A stretch of DNA of 64,000 bases from Gammaproteobacteria bacterium (GTDB lineage Bacteria > Pseudomonadota > Gammaproteobacteria > Pseudomonadales > Azotimanducaceae), in assembly GCA_026705345.1 (NCBI GenBank), contig JAPPAV010000140.1, forward strand, positions 1 through 64,000, given 5' to 3'. Below, piece after piece: positions 52,117-61,024 of this stretch. How positions within the stretch are numbered: position 1 is the first letter of the stretch; each line of letters opens with the position of its first letter. The notes beneath the pieces are model-generated. The model had not been told where the DNA came from and did not search any database. It saw only the letters and a list, made by a program, of their open reading frames with translations. The position numbers were made by a program, and so were the translations under genes.

Positions 52117-52620
52117 ATGAGCAGCGAATCATCCGAGAGCGCTTGGGCAACGGCCGCGAAGCTGGATCCGATTGATCGACGGATACTCGTGGAGTTGCAG
52201 GAGTCGGCGGAGATGTCCCTGCAGGAACTCGGCGAACGTGTCGGTCTCTCGCACACTCCGTGCTGGCGGCGCGTCCGCCGCCTGGAGCAGAAAGGGATCA
52301 TCACGCGACGCGTGGCCCTGCTCGACGCCAAGCAGCTTGGACTCGCCGTCGACGTCTTCGTCAACGTCAACTTGAGGCGCCACCAGGAGAATGCCCTGAA
52401 CCGCTTCGAGGAAGCTGTGCAGGACGTGCCGGAGATCGTCGAGTGCTACACCGTATCCGGGGAGACCGACTTCCTGCTGCGCGTGGTCGTCTCGGACGTC
52501 AGCGCCTACGAGCGATTGCTCAAGGCCACCCTCGTGCACCTGCCGGAGGTCGGCAACCTGACCTCGACGTTCGCGCTGCGACAGGTCAAGTACACCACGG
52601 CCTTGCCCCTGCCGCGTTAA
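52117..52620 (+). CDS. Lrp/AsnC-family transcriptional regulator
   Basis: A 167-residue regulator with an N-terminal helix-turn-helix (LDPIDRRILVELQESAEMSL, SHTPCWRRVRRLEQKGII) and a C-terminal RAM/ligand domain (VNVNLRRHQENALNRFEEAV, CYTVSGETDFLLRVVV). It probably senses an amino acid and controls the divergent oxidoreductase and itself. Its stop codon overlaps the end of mccA: TTAA is read as TAA on both strands. Confidence 0.92.
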   Translation: MSSESSESAWATAAKLDPIDRRILVELQESAEMSLQELGERVGLSHTPCWRRVRRLEQKGIITRRVALLDAKQLGLAVDVFVNVNLRRHQENALNRFEEAVQDVPEIVECYTVSGETDFLLRVVVSDVSAYERLLKATLVHLPEVGNLTSTFALRQVKYTTALPLPR

Positions 52621-54581
52621 CTTGCCGACGGTCCCTTGTCGTCGTCGAGGCCGACCAGCTCGACGCCTTCTTCGACACGCTCGCCCGGGGCGAAGCGCAC
52701 GGCGGTGACCGTGCCCGGACCGGGCGCACGCACTTCGTGCTCCATCTTCATGGCCTCGACGACCATGAGCACGTCACCGGGGCGTACCCGGTCGCCTTCG
52801 GAAACGGCGACCGAGACGACCTGACCAGGCATCGGTGCGAGGACGCGCCCGCCCGCTTCGACGACCTCGGCGAACGCGCCGGCGTCCGATGTCACGAAGT
52901 CGATGCGTTCGGTCCCTCCGTTGCGCATCACGAACGCATGGCCGTCGAGGAGCACCGTCCTCGCGCCGACGAGCTGGCCATTCGCCGTGGCCCGAAAGAA
53001 CCCATCCTCGGCGAGGGCCGGCGCTTCGAGACGAACTTCGCCATCCGGCCCATAGACTCGAAAACCCACCTCGTCGGCGACGATTCGCACGTCGAAACGT
53101 TCCGGTCCCCGGCCTACCCGAAGCGTTTGCTCGTGCGGCAGGTTCGCTTGGAAGGCGTCACCCAGCGACCAGGGGTCTCGACGGCGGCGTTTCAGCACCG
53201 TTGCCACCGCGGCGATGGCGACGGCATGGGGGTCCGGCTTCGGCACCAGCATGTCGGCCGACTCCTCGACGGTTCCCGTCGTATAGCTTCCGGCCACGAA
53301 CGCGGGATGGTCCAGCACGTTGGCGAGCCAGGCAACATTGTGTGCCGCGCCGGCTATCTCGATCTCCCGCAGCGCGCCGCGCAGTCTCGCCACGGCCTGC
53401 TGCCGGTCCACACCGTGGGCGACGACCTTGGCCATCATCGGGTCGTAGTGGGCGGACACTGCCGAACCCGAACGAACGCCGCTGTCGACCCGCACATCCC
53501 CCGGGAACGACACCCAATGCAGCATTCCCGTGGACGGCAGAAAGTCGCGGCGGGCGTTCTCCGCGTAGATCCGGGCCTCCACGGCGTGGCCGTCGAGGCC
53601 TAGGTCGTCCTGGTCGAACGACAATGACTCGCCGGCTGCGATCCGCAACTGCCACTCGACCACATCGAGGCCCGTGACGGCTTCGGTGACCGGGTGTTCG
53701 ACCTGCAACCGCGTATTCATCTCGAGGAAGTAGAACTCGCCCGACTCGGTCACGAACTCGACGGTTCCGGCCCCGACGTAGCCCACCGCTCGTGCCGCAC
53801 TGACGGCCGCTTCGCCCATGGCGCGCCGGGTTGGGGGATCCATGCCCGGAGCCGGCGCCTCCTCGATGACCTTCTGGTGACGCCGCTGCACGGAACAGTC
53901 GCGCTCGAACAGGGACAACGTCCGACCCGCATTGTCCGCAAGGATCTGGATTTCGATGTGCTTGGGCGCCGTGAGGTAGCGCTCGAGCAGCACCGTGTCG
54001 TCGCCGAATGAAGCCGCGGCTTCCCGCTTCGCCGCCGCCAAGGCCGCGTCGAAGTCCCCCCGTTCGGACACGATCCGCATACCCCGACCGCCGCCGCCCA
54101 TCGACGCCTTGATCAACAGGGGGTAGCCGATTCGGGACGCGTGTTCGGCAAGTCCCTTGGGGGACTGATCCGCGCCGTCGTATCCGGGAACGACCGGTGT
54201 CCCCGCCGACGCCACCAAGCGCTTCGCGTCGATCTTCGAACCCATGGCACGGATGGCCTCCGGCGACGGACCGACGAACGTCGTGCCCGCCTCGCCAACC
54301 GCAGTCGCAAACCCGGGATTCTCGGACAGGAACCCGTAGCCCGGATGGACAGCCTGCGCGCCGCTGTCCGCAATCGCCGACAACAACGCCGCTTGATTGA
54401 GGTAGCTCTCGGCCACGGGCCCGGGCCCGATGCGCAGGGCTTCGTCCGCCACTTCGACGTGGAGAGCGCCGACGTCGGCATCCGAGTAGACGGCGACAGT
54501 CCGGATGCCCATCCGTCGGGCGGTCCGAATCACGCGGACGGCGATCTCACCGCGATTGGCGACAAGCAGCGATTGGAACAC
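52617..54581 (-). CDS. mccA: Acyl-CoA carboxylase biotin-containing alpha subunit (3-methylcrotonyl-CoA type)
   Basis: This 654-residue protein fuses a biotin carboxylase (SLLVANRGEIAVRVIRTARR, the glycine-rich ATP loop MGGGGRGMRIV, LEMNTRLQVEHPVTEAVTG) to a C-terminal biotin carrier with VEAMKMEHEVRAPG, where the Lys is biotinylated. Size and the middle BT-like domain match methylcrotonyl-CoA carboxylase alpha; geranyl- or propionyl-CoA carboxylase are alternatives. Start is GTG at 54581, two bases after mccB. Confidence 0.9.
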   Translation of the reverse strand: MFQSLLVANRGEIAVRVIRTARRMGIRTVAVYSDADVGALHVEVADEALRIGPGPVAESYLNQAALLSAIADSGAQAVHPGYGFLSENPGFATAVGEAGTTFVGPSPEAIRAMGSKIDAKRLVASAGTPVVPGYDGADQSPKGLAEHASRIGYPLLIKASMGGGGRGMRIVSERGDFDAALAAAKREAAASFGDDTVLLERYLTAPKHIEIQILADNAGRTLSLFERDCSVQRRHQKVIEEAPAPGMDPPTRRAMGEAAVSAARAVGYVGAGTVEFVTESGEFYFLEMNTRLQVEHPVTEAVTGLDVVEWQLRIAAGESLSFDQDDLGLDGHAVEARIYAENARRDFLPSTGMLHWVSFPGDVRVDSGVRSGSAVSAHYDPMMAKVVAHGVDRQQAVARLRGALREIEIAGAAHNVAWLANVLDHPAFVAGSYTTGTVEESADMLVPKPDPHAVAIAAVATVLKRRRRDPWSLGDAFQANLPHEQTLRVGRGPERFDVRIVADEVGFRVYGPDGEVRLEAPALAEDGFFRATANGQLVGARTVLLDGHAFVMRNGGTERIDFVTSDAGAFAEVVEAGGRVLAPMPGQVVSVAVSEGDRVRPGDVLMVVEAMKMEHEVRAPGPGTVTAVRFAPGERVEEGVELVGLDDDKGPSAS

Positions 54582-54583
54582 GG

Positions 54584-56197
54584 CTACATCCGGAAGATGC
54601 CGAACCGAGCACCCGGCGGCGTTTCCGGTTCACGTCCGGCGACGGTCAAGGCAAGTCCCAATACCCGACGGGTATCCGCGGGGTCGATCACGCCGTCGTC
54701 CCAAAGCCGTGCACTCGCGTAGTAGGGATGGCCCTCCACCTCGTATTGCGCGCGGATCTCGTCCATGAACGATTCCTGCTCCGGCGCCGGCCAATCCTGC
54801 CCCCGCGCGGCCAGGGAATCCCGGCGGACCGTGGCGAGCACATGCGCCGCCTGCTCGCCACCCATCACCGATACCCGCGCGTTCGGCCAGGTCCACAGCA
54901 TTCGCGCCCCGTAGGCGCGGCCGCACATGGCGTAGTTGCCGGCGCCGAACGAGCCGCCGATCACCAGGGTGAACTTGGGCACCCGGGCGCAGGCGACGGC
55001 GGTGACCATCTTGGCGCCGTCCTTGGCGATGCCCTCGTTTTCGTAGCGCCGACCCACCATGAACCCGGTGATGTTCTGCAGGAACAGCAAAGGCACGCCC
55101 CGGCGGTCGGCGAGCTGAATGAAATGCGCCCCCTTGAGCGCGGACTCGGAAAACAGGATGCCGTTGTTGGCGAGTATCGCGACCGGCACCCCGAATACTC
55201 GCGCGAAGCCGCACACCAACGTGTCGCCGTAGAGCGCCTTGAATTCGTGGAAGTCGGAACCGTCCACCAACCGGGCTATCACCTCGCGCACATCGTAGGG
55301 GGTCCGCGTGTCCGCGGGCAGCACGCCGTAGATTTCCTCCGCCGGGTAGCGCGGCTCGACGACCTCGCGCGACTCCACCGTGGACCGGTACCGAACCGGA
55401 CTCGCCGCAACGGCTTCCCGGGCCAGCGCCAAGGCATGTTCGTCGTCCACCGCCAGGTAGTCCGTGACCCCGGAGCGTCGCGAGTGAACATCGCCCCCGC
55501 CGAGCGCTTCGGCGTCGACTTCCTCGCCCGTGGCGGCCTTCACCAACGGCGGCCCGCCGAGGAAGATCGTGCCCTGGTTCTGAACGATGATCGCCTGGTC
55601 GCACATCGCGGGAACGTAGGCACCGCCCGCCGTGCACGAACCCATGACCACGGCGATCTGGGGTATTCCCGCCGCGGACAGGTTGGCCTGGTTGTAGAAG
55701 ATCCGCCCGAAGTGGTCCTTGTCCGGAAAGACCCCGGCCTGCATGGGCAGGAACGCGCCCCCGGAGTCGACTAGGTAGATGCAGGCCAAGGCGTTCTCCT
55801 GCGCGATCTCCTGGGCGCGGAGGTGCTTCTTCACGGTGATGGGATAGTAGGTGCCCCCCTTCACCGTGGCGTCGTTGGCGATGACCACGCACTCCTGGCC
55901 CGAGACGCGTCCAATGCCGGCCACGAGCCCGGCCGCGGGAATGACGTCGTCGTAGAGTTCGTGGCCGGCGAGTTGGCCGATCTCGAGGAACGGCGAGCCC
56001 GGGTCGAGCAGACCGCGGACCCGGTCCCGGGGAAGCAGTTTGCCGCGTCCGACGTGCCGCTCCCGGGACCGGTCGTCGCCGCCCAACGCGATCCGCGCCG
56101 CCAGATCCCGAAGTTCCTCCGCCAGCGCCCGATGATGTCGCGCGTTGTCCTCGAACACCACGCTTCGTGTGTCGATTCGCGATTCGAGCACGGCCAT
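54584..56197 (-). CDS. mccB: Acyl-CoA carboxyltransferase beta subunit (3-methylcrotonyl-CoA type)
   Basis: This 537-residue carboxyltransferase has the N- and C-domain signatures [65 protein letters not shown] and [16 protein letters not shown]. The length is almost that of MCC beta (about 535). It partners mccA to carboxylate methylcrotonyl-CoA in leucine degradation. The ATG at 56197 begins at MAVLESRID; an in-frame start at 56266 would extend it by 23 residues. A TetR gene lies just upstream, but the dehydrogenase, hydratase and lyase of the pathway are absent from the window. Confidence 0.92.
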   Translation of the reverse strand: MAVLESRIDTRSVVFEDNARHHRALAEELRDLAARIALGGDDRSRERHVGRGKLLPRDRVRGLLDPGSPFLEIGQLAGHELYDDVIPAAGLVAGIGRVSGQECVVIANDATVKGGTYYPITVKKHLRAQEIAQENALACIYLVDSGGAFLPMQAGVFPDKDHFGRIFYNQANLSAAGIPQIAVVMGSCTAGGAYVPAMCDQAIIVQNQGTIFLGGPPLVKAATGEEVDAEALGGGDVHSRRSGVTDYLAVDDEHALALAREAVAASPVRYRSTVESREVVEPRYPAEEIYGVLPADTRTPYDVREVIARLVDGSDFHEFKALYGDTLVCGFARVFGVPVAILANNGILFSESALKGAHFIQLADRRGVPLLFLQNITGFMVGRRYENEGIAKDGAKMVTAVACARVPKFTLVIGGSFGAGNYAMCGRAYGARMLWTWPNARVSVMGGEQAAHVLATVRRDSLAARGQDWPAPEQESFMDEIRAQYEVEGHPYYASARLWDDGVIDPADTRRVLGLALTVAGREPETPPGARFGIFRM

Positions 56198-56276
56198 GTC
56201 CGAAGTATAGGACAAGCGCGCCAGCTGCCCGGAACCACCCCTGCCGAGCGGGCTTCGACTCGGCAACCCGCTGGGA

Positions 56277-56870
56277 CTAGCCGGCGCTGCGCAGGTAGGG
56301 CTTCACGACAAGCTCGATCTTGTCCGCCACAGGCTCGATGACATCCGGATCGTGTCCGGAGGCCACCCAGGATAGCAACGCCGAACTCAACAGCGACTCG
56401 ATCACCGACGCCGTAGCTTCCGTGTCCAGGTAGGCATCCAGATGACCGTGTTGCTGCGCGGCACGCAATAGCCCGGCGAGACGCTCGCCGAACATCGGGT
56501 CCAAGTACCGGATCAAGGGCGTTTCGTCGTTCCGGATGGCTTCGACGATCGCTTCCCGCCAAACGTCCCGGTCGCCTGCAAAGACCCGCCGCGCCAGCGA
56601 GTGCACCAGCGAAGCCAACGTCCCCACGACATCGGCCTCGTCGTTCGACAAGACCTCGACGTCCTCGGCGTCCCGCCCAAGCAACGCCAGGGCAATGCGC
56701 GCCTTAGATGGAAAGTAGTTGTAGAGCGTCTGGTAGGCGACGTCGGCGGCAGCCGCGATGTCACGCATGTTCGCGTTGCGGTAACCTTTGAGTTCGATGA
56801 AATCGGCCGCCGCGGCCAGGATGTCGGCACGCGTGCGGCGTTTCTTCTTCTCCCGAAGAGAGGTCAACAT
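56277..56870 (-). CDS. TetR-family transcriptional regulator
   Basis: A 197-residue repressor. The HTH is [20 protein letters not shown], preceded by [20 protein letters not shown]. The C-terminal helices would bind a ligand, perhaps an acyl-CoA. It is 79 bases upstream of mccB on the same strand and probably controls mccBA. ATG 56870 is chosen as the minimal start that keeps the first helix. The divergent LolA-like gene appears to begin within its first codons. Confidence 0.88.
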   Translation of the reverse strand: MLTSLREKKKRRTRADILAAAADFIELKGYRNANMRDIAAAADVAYQTLYNYFPSKARIALALLGRDAEDVEVLSNDEADVVGTLASLVHSLARRVFAGDRDVWREAIVEAIRNDETPLIRYLDPMFGERLAGLLRAAQQHGHLDAYLDTEATASVIESLLSSALLSWVASGHDPDVIEPVADKIELVVKPYLRSAG

Positions 56871-57669
56871 CTCGAACGTCGGCCAATACGCGCGGCAATA
56901 TGGCACGCTCGCCGGACGTCCACAACGCATCGTCCGACATGCCCTCGCCGTCATCGGCTTCGCCGCCGCCTGGCCCTCATCCGCCGAGGTCACCGCGCAA
57001 AGTCTCATCGAGGGCGCGCTGGATCTGACCCGCGGCACCTCCTCCTACACCGAGTTGACGATGACCATCCACCGGCCAGCCTGGGAGCGCACGCTCAGCT
57101 TGACGGCATGGACCCGCGGTCGCGAGGACGCTCTCATCCGCTTCACCGCGCCGCCCAAGGACGCCGGCACGGCGACGCTCAAGAAGGGCGAACAGATGTG
57201 GACCTACTCGCCGAAGATCCGCCGTGAGGTGCGCCTGCCGTCGAGCATGATGTCGCAGCAGTGGGCGGGCTCCGACTTCTCCTACAACGACCTGTCGCGC
57301 AGCGACAAGTACCTGCGCTACTACGACTTCGAGATCGCCCAAACCGAGCAACGCGACGGACACACCGTGTATACCTTGGACATGGTTCCCCGCGACGACG
57401 CGCCCGTGGTTTGGGGCAAGGAGACGCTGGTTCTCCGCGACGACTACGTGACACTGAGCCAGACCTTCTTCGACCAGGAACTCGTGCCGGTCAAGCGCAT
57501 GGTGGCACTGGAAGTCGGCACACTCGACGGGCGGACGTTCGCCTTGGCGATGCGCATGCAGCCGGTGGACAAGGAGGACAGCTGGACCGAGATCCGCTAC
57601 GTCGCCGCAGACTTCGACGCCGCGGTGGACGACAGCCTGTTCACCACATTCGCCCTCAGGGGGCGTTGA
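56821..57669 (+). CDS. LolA-like outer-membrane lipoprotein-sorting-type protein
   Basis: This periplasmic protein of about 280 residues has the LolA-like half-barrel sequence: TLSLTAWTRGREDALIRFTA, GTATLKKGEQMWTYSPKIRR, GSDFSYNDLSRSDKYL and the closing DDSLFTTFALRGR. The secretion signal is ALAVIGFAAAWPSSAEVTAQ. No ATG, GTG or TTG lies close before it in frame, so the nearest starts are ATG 56821 or GTG 56833 and overlap the TetR start by about 40-50 bases; the true start is uncertain. It heads the ABC permease operon. Confidence 0.78.
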   Translation: MSARVRRFFFSRREVNISNVGQYARQYGTLAGRPQRIVRHALAVIGFAAAWPSSAEVTAQSLIEGALDLTRGTSSYTELTMTIHRPAWERTLSLTAWTRGREDALIRFTAPPKDAGTATLKKGEQMWTYSPKIRREVRLPSSMMSQQWAGSDFSYNDLSRSDKYLRYYDFEIAQTEQRDGHTVYTLDMVPRDDAPVVWGKETLVLRDDYVTLSQTFFDQELVPVKRMVALEVGTLDGRTFALAMRMQPVDKEDSWTEIRYVAADFDAAVDDSLFTTFALRGR

Positions 57670-57670
57670 C

Positions 57671-58924
57671 GTGACTGATCCGTCACCGCGCAGCCGGGCG
57701 CTGTTCGTGCGCGTTGCCTGGCGCAATCTCTGGCGTCGCCGCCTGCGAACCTGGATGTCCGCCTGCGGCGTCGGCTTCGCGATCGCTCTCGTAACCGTCG
57801 GCATGTCGTTCCAAGCGGGCACCTACGACGCCTGGATCGACACCGCCACGAGTCTGATGACCGGTCACGCGCAGGTCCAGCATCCCGCGTATTTCGACGA
57901 CCCCGAGGTACGCCACAACCTGGCCGAGGGCTTCGACCTGGCCAGCCGCTTCGAGGGCGTGCCCGGCGTCGTTGCCGTGGCCCCGAGGGCCGAGGCGTTC
58001 GCCCTGGTCGACGCCGGCCAGCGCAGTTTCGGTGCCATGGTCATGGGCGTGGACCCCGTCCGGGACGCCGCGCTATCCGACCTCTCGGACCACCTCGCGG
58101 CGGGGGAGTACCTGCCTCACCCGGACAGCGCATTCGTCGGCACGGCGCTGGCCACGAACCTAGGGGTCGGTGTGGGAGACGAAATCGTCGTTTTGGGTGC
58201 CGCCGCGGAGGGTGGCGTCGGCGCGCTCGTGTCCAGTGTGGACGGCCTTTTCGAAACCGGTCGAGCGGAGATCGACCGCAACGTTCTACAAGTGGGGCTC
58301 GCCGAGATGCAAGCAGGATTCGAACTCGGCGACGCCGTCCATCGGGTGGTCATCAAGACCCGAGATGCCCGTGGCGTCGCGGGCATGCGGGAAACACTCG
58401 AAGCCGCGACGCCCACCGGCGGTCGACTGCTGGACTGGAACGAGCTGCTGCCGGAGTTGGAACAGGCCATCCAGATCGACAAGGCGACGGCCGCGATGAC
58501 ATATTGGCTGCTGCTGATCGTCGTGGCGATGTCGGTCGTCAACGCCTTCATCATGACGGTCTTCGAACGGACCCGCGAATTCGGCATGCTGCTCGCCATC
58601 GGCATGCGCCCCAACTCGATCATCGGCATGCTGTCCGTCGAAGCCCTTTGCGTGTGGGCCATGGGCACGGTGATCGGCATCGTGCTTTGCCTAGCCCTCG
58701 TCGTACCCATGAGCGTCGTGGGTATCGACATCGCCGGGATCGAGGGCATGGAGGCGATGGCCGGACAGCTCATGATGCCCGAGCGACTCTACCCGGCCCT
58801 CAACGTCAGGGTGCTTCTCGAGTCGCCCGGTTGGATGTTGCTCGGGACGTTGGTCGCCGCCCTCATCCCGGCGCTTCGAGTCCGGCGGATGCAGGTCGTG
58901 GAATCCTTGCGGGAGGAAGAGTGA
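57671..58924 (+). CDS. ABC transporter permease (MacB/LolC-E type), first copy
   Basis: This 417-residue protein has one N-terminal membrane helix (RTWMSACGVGFAIALVTVGM), a large periplasmic domain and three C-terminal helices. The FtsX core is MTYWLLLIVVAMSVVNAFIM, then FERTREFGMLLAIGMRP. The start is GTG, one base after the upstream stop. It probably forms a heterodimer with the next permease. Confidence 0.88.
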   Translation: MTDPSPRSRALFVRVAWRNLWRRRLRTWMSACGVGFAIALVTVGMSFQAGTYDAWIDTATSLMTGHAQVQHPAYFDDPEVRHNLAEGFDLASRFEGVPGVVAVAPRAEAFALVDAGQRSFGAMVMGVDPVRDAALSDLSDHLAAGEYLPHPDSAFVGTALATNLGVGVGDEIVVLGAAAEGGVGALVSSVDGLFETGRAEIDRNVLQVGLAEMQAGFELGDAVHRVVIKTRDARGVAGMRETLEAATPTGGRLLDWNELLPELEQAIQIDKATAAMTYWLLLIVVAMSVVNAFIMTVFERTREFGMLLAIGMRPNSIIGMLSVEALCVWAMGTVIGIVLCLALVVPMSVVGIDIAGIEGMEAMAGQLMMPERLYPALNVRVLLESPGWMLLGTLVAALIPALRVRRMQVVESLREEE

Positions 58925-58938
58925 GGCCGGGGAGGGGC

Positions 58939-60147
58939 ATGCCCGTCAAGCTGTTGATCCAGCTCTCGTGGCGCAATATCTGGCGGCATCGCCGCCGCAA
59001 CGCCATCCTCCTGTCGGCCATCGCCGTCGCGGTCGCCGGCGTCATGCTGCTGAACACGATGATGCGCGGCATGCAGCAGGATCTTATGAACACCGCCATC
59101 GAGAACCTGACCGGGCACGTCAAGATCCTCGAACCCGGCTACCTGGACGATCCCGGCATCGAACGGGGATTCGAGGCCGTCGGCGGCTGGCAGAGCATGC
59201 TTCCCGAGAAGATCGCGGGCTGGGCCAGTCGTATCCGGCTTCCCGCTGTGGTCATGAGCGAGCGCGAGACGCGGGGAATCCAGCTAGTCGGCGTCGACCC
59301 CGCGCGGGAATCGATCTCGTTCCTCGGTCAAGCCGAGGTGGCCGGAGACCGGCTGTATGGAGGCGAAGACTCTCGGATTCTCATCGGCGCGTTGCTCGCC
59401 GAAGCCCTCGACACCGCCGCGGGACGACGCCTCGTGCTGGTCACGCAGGGCGCAGACGGGCGAACCCGGGAAGCGGGGTTCCGCATCGCGGGGGTCTATC
59501 GGGCCGAGATAGCGGGCCTCGAGAAGGCATTCGTATTCACCGGCCTCGCCGCGCTTCAACGATTGCTGGGGACGGACAGGATCACGGAGATTTCCATACG
59601 CCTCGACGGCGAGGACCTCGAGACACCCACCATCGCCGCACTTGCCGAGACCTTCGAGAACCAGGATGTCGTGAGCTGGCGCGAGCTCGAACCCCAGGCC
59701 GCGGCGATGGTGGAGGTCAGCGACATGACGATCTACATCCTGTTCGTGATCGTGATGGGCGCGCTTACTTTCGGCCTGGTCAATACGCTGGTTACCGCCG
59801 TCATGGAACGACTGCGGGAGCTCGGCATGCTGCGCGCCATCGGCATGCGGCCCCGGGCCGTGGTAGCCCAGGTCGTAGTCGAATCGACGGTGATCATGGC
59901 CATCGGCGTCGCGGCAGGCCTGGTCCTAGCCTGGTCCGTCTTCTCCTTCGTCGCCGACGGCATCGACCTGACCGCCTTCGACGACAGCCTGGCATCATTC
60001 GGCATGCGTGCGACGTTCGTGCCGGTGTTCGACATCCGGGACGTCGCCCTCATCGTGGTGTTGAGCCTCGCCTTGAGCGTCCTCGCCAGCTTCTATCCCG
60101 CGCGACGTGCGGTGAAGATCAAACCCCTGGAGGCACTCAGACGCTAG
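58939..60147 (+). CDS. ABC transporter permease (MacB/LolC-E type), second copy
   Basis: This 402-residue MacB/LolE-type permease has the same topology. It begins LLIQLSWRNIWRHRRRNAIL and has the FtsX core VMERLRELGMLRAIGMRPRA. The ATG at 58939 has GGGGAGGGG upstream. It is a clear paralogue of the previous permease, with low identity. The ATPase gene follows after a 64-base imperfect repeat. Confidence 0.88.
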   Translation: MPVKLLIQLSWRNIWRHRRRNAILLSAIAVAVAGVMLLNTMMRGMQQDLMNTAIENLTGHVKILEPGYLDDPGIERGFEAVGGWQSMLPEKIAGWASRIRLPAVVMSERETRGIQLVGVDPARESISFLGQAEVAGDRLYGGEDSRILIGALLAEALDTAAGRRLVLVTQGADGRTREAGFRIAGVYRAEIAGLEKAFVFTGLAALQRLLGTDRITEISIRLDGEDLETPTIAALAETFENQDVVSWRELEPQAAAMVEVSDMTIYILFVIVMGALTFGLVNTLVTAVMERLRELGMLRAIGMRPRAVVAQVVVESTVIMAIGVAAGLVLAWSVFSFVADGIDLTAFDDSLASFGMRATFVPVFDIRDVALIVVLSLALSVLASFYPARRAVKIKPLEALRR

Positions 60148-60172
60148 CGGTGTCGCAGCTCGACGAATGAAA

Positions 60173-60236
60173 GCGACAATACGGCATCAGCAGTCGATAA
60201 GGGTGAGGGCCTCTTGCCGCGGGCGGGTGAAATAGC
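60173..60236 (+). repeat. 64-bp direct repeat, copy 1 (before the ABC ATPase start)
   Basis: This copy ends directly before the ATPase ATG. Shared blocks with copy 2 are ACGGCATC, GGGCCT, TTGCCGCG and AAATAGC. Gapless alignment gives 46 of 64 identical positions by eye. Confidence 0.65.
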
Positions 60237-60908
60237 ATGGAACGAGTAGTGGCATGTCGTGACGTAAGCCGCACCTACGACGACGATGCGGTGCCGGTGC
60301 ACGCGCTTCGCGACGTGGACTTCGATCTCGCCGCCGGCGAGTGGGTGAGCCTGGCCGGGCCCTCCGGTTCCGGCAAGTCCACCCTGCTGCACGTCATCGG
60401 CGGACTCGATCAGCCGACCTCGGGTTCGGTTGTCGTGGACGGCGTCGAGGTGACCGCGTTGTCGGCCGCTCAACTGTCGGATCTCAGGCTCAACAAAATC
60501 GGCTTCGTGTTCCAGGCCTACAACCTGATTCCCGTTCTTTCGGCGATCGAAAACGTCGAGTTCATCCTGCAACTGCAGGGCGTGGACCGGGCGGAACGCC
60601 GTTCGCGCAGCCGGGAGTCCTTGCACGCGCTCGGCCTAGCCGACCTCGAGCACCGCCGCCCCGGCGAAATGTCCGGGGGGCAGCAGCAGCGCGTGGCTAT
60701 CGCCCGGGCGATCGTCACCGAACCCGTCCTCCTGCTGGCCGACGAACCGAGCGCGAACCTCGACACCTCCACCACCCGGGAACTGCTCGAGGTGCTTAAG
60801 TCTCTGAACCGCGAACGGGGCGTCACCATCCTGACGGCAACCCACGATCCCATGGTGATGGGCTACACCACGCGGCAGGTGAACCTGCGCGATGGCAGCG
60901 TGGTCTAG
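60237..60908 (+). CDS. ABC transporter ATPase (LolD/MacB type)
   Basis: This 223-residue nucleotide-binding protein has Walker A GPSGSGKSTLLHVIG, Q-loop FQAYNLIPVLSAIENVE, signature MSGGQQQRVAIARAIV (Met instead of Leu at the start), Walker B VLLLADEPSANLD and the His switch TATHDPMVM. It should energise the two permeases immediately upstream. Confidence 0.93.
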   Translation: MERVVACRDVSRTYDDDAVPVHALRDVDFDLAAGEWVSLAGPSGSGKSTLLHVIGGLDQPTSGSVVVDGVEVTALSAAQLSDLRLNKIGFVFQAYNLIPVLSAIENVEFILQLQGVDRAERRSRSRESLHALGLADLEHRRPGEMSGGQQQRVAIARAIVTEPVLLLADEPSANLDTSTTRELLEVLKSLNRERGVTILTATHDPMVMGYTTRQVNLRDGSVV

Positions 60909-60960
60909 TGGTCGAACGAGAAGCACCGTAGCGGCGGCACCCCAAGCAAGCCGAGTGATG

Positions 60961-61024
60961 GTGACACTACGGCATCGAAACTTGATTCGTGTGGGGGCCT
61001 TTTGCCGCGTTCAAGCAAAATAGC
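60961..61024 (+). repeat. 64-bp direct repeat, copy 2 (overlapping the start of the barrel gene)
   Basis: The second copy has the same length as copy 1, without gaps, and starts 788 bases after it. Here the TTG of the shared TTGCCGCG block is the likely start codon of the downstream gene (61002). Confidence 0.65.

Noticed and set aside
52617..52620. Regulatory meaning of the shared TTAA stop of the Lrp and mccA genes
   Set aside because: Four-base convergent stop overlaps are common in compact genomes; no hairpin or T-run is present.
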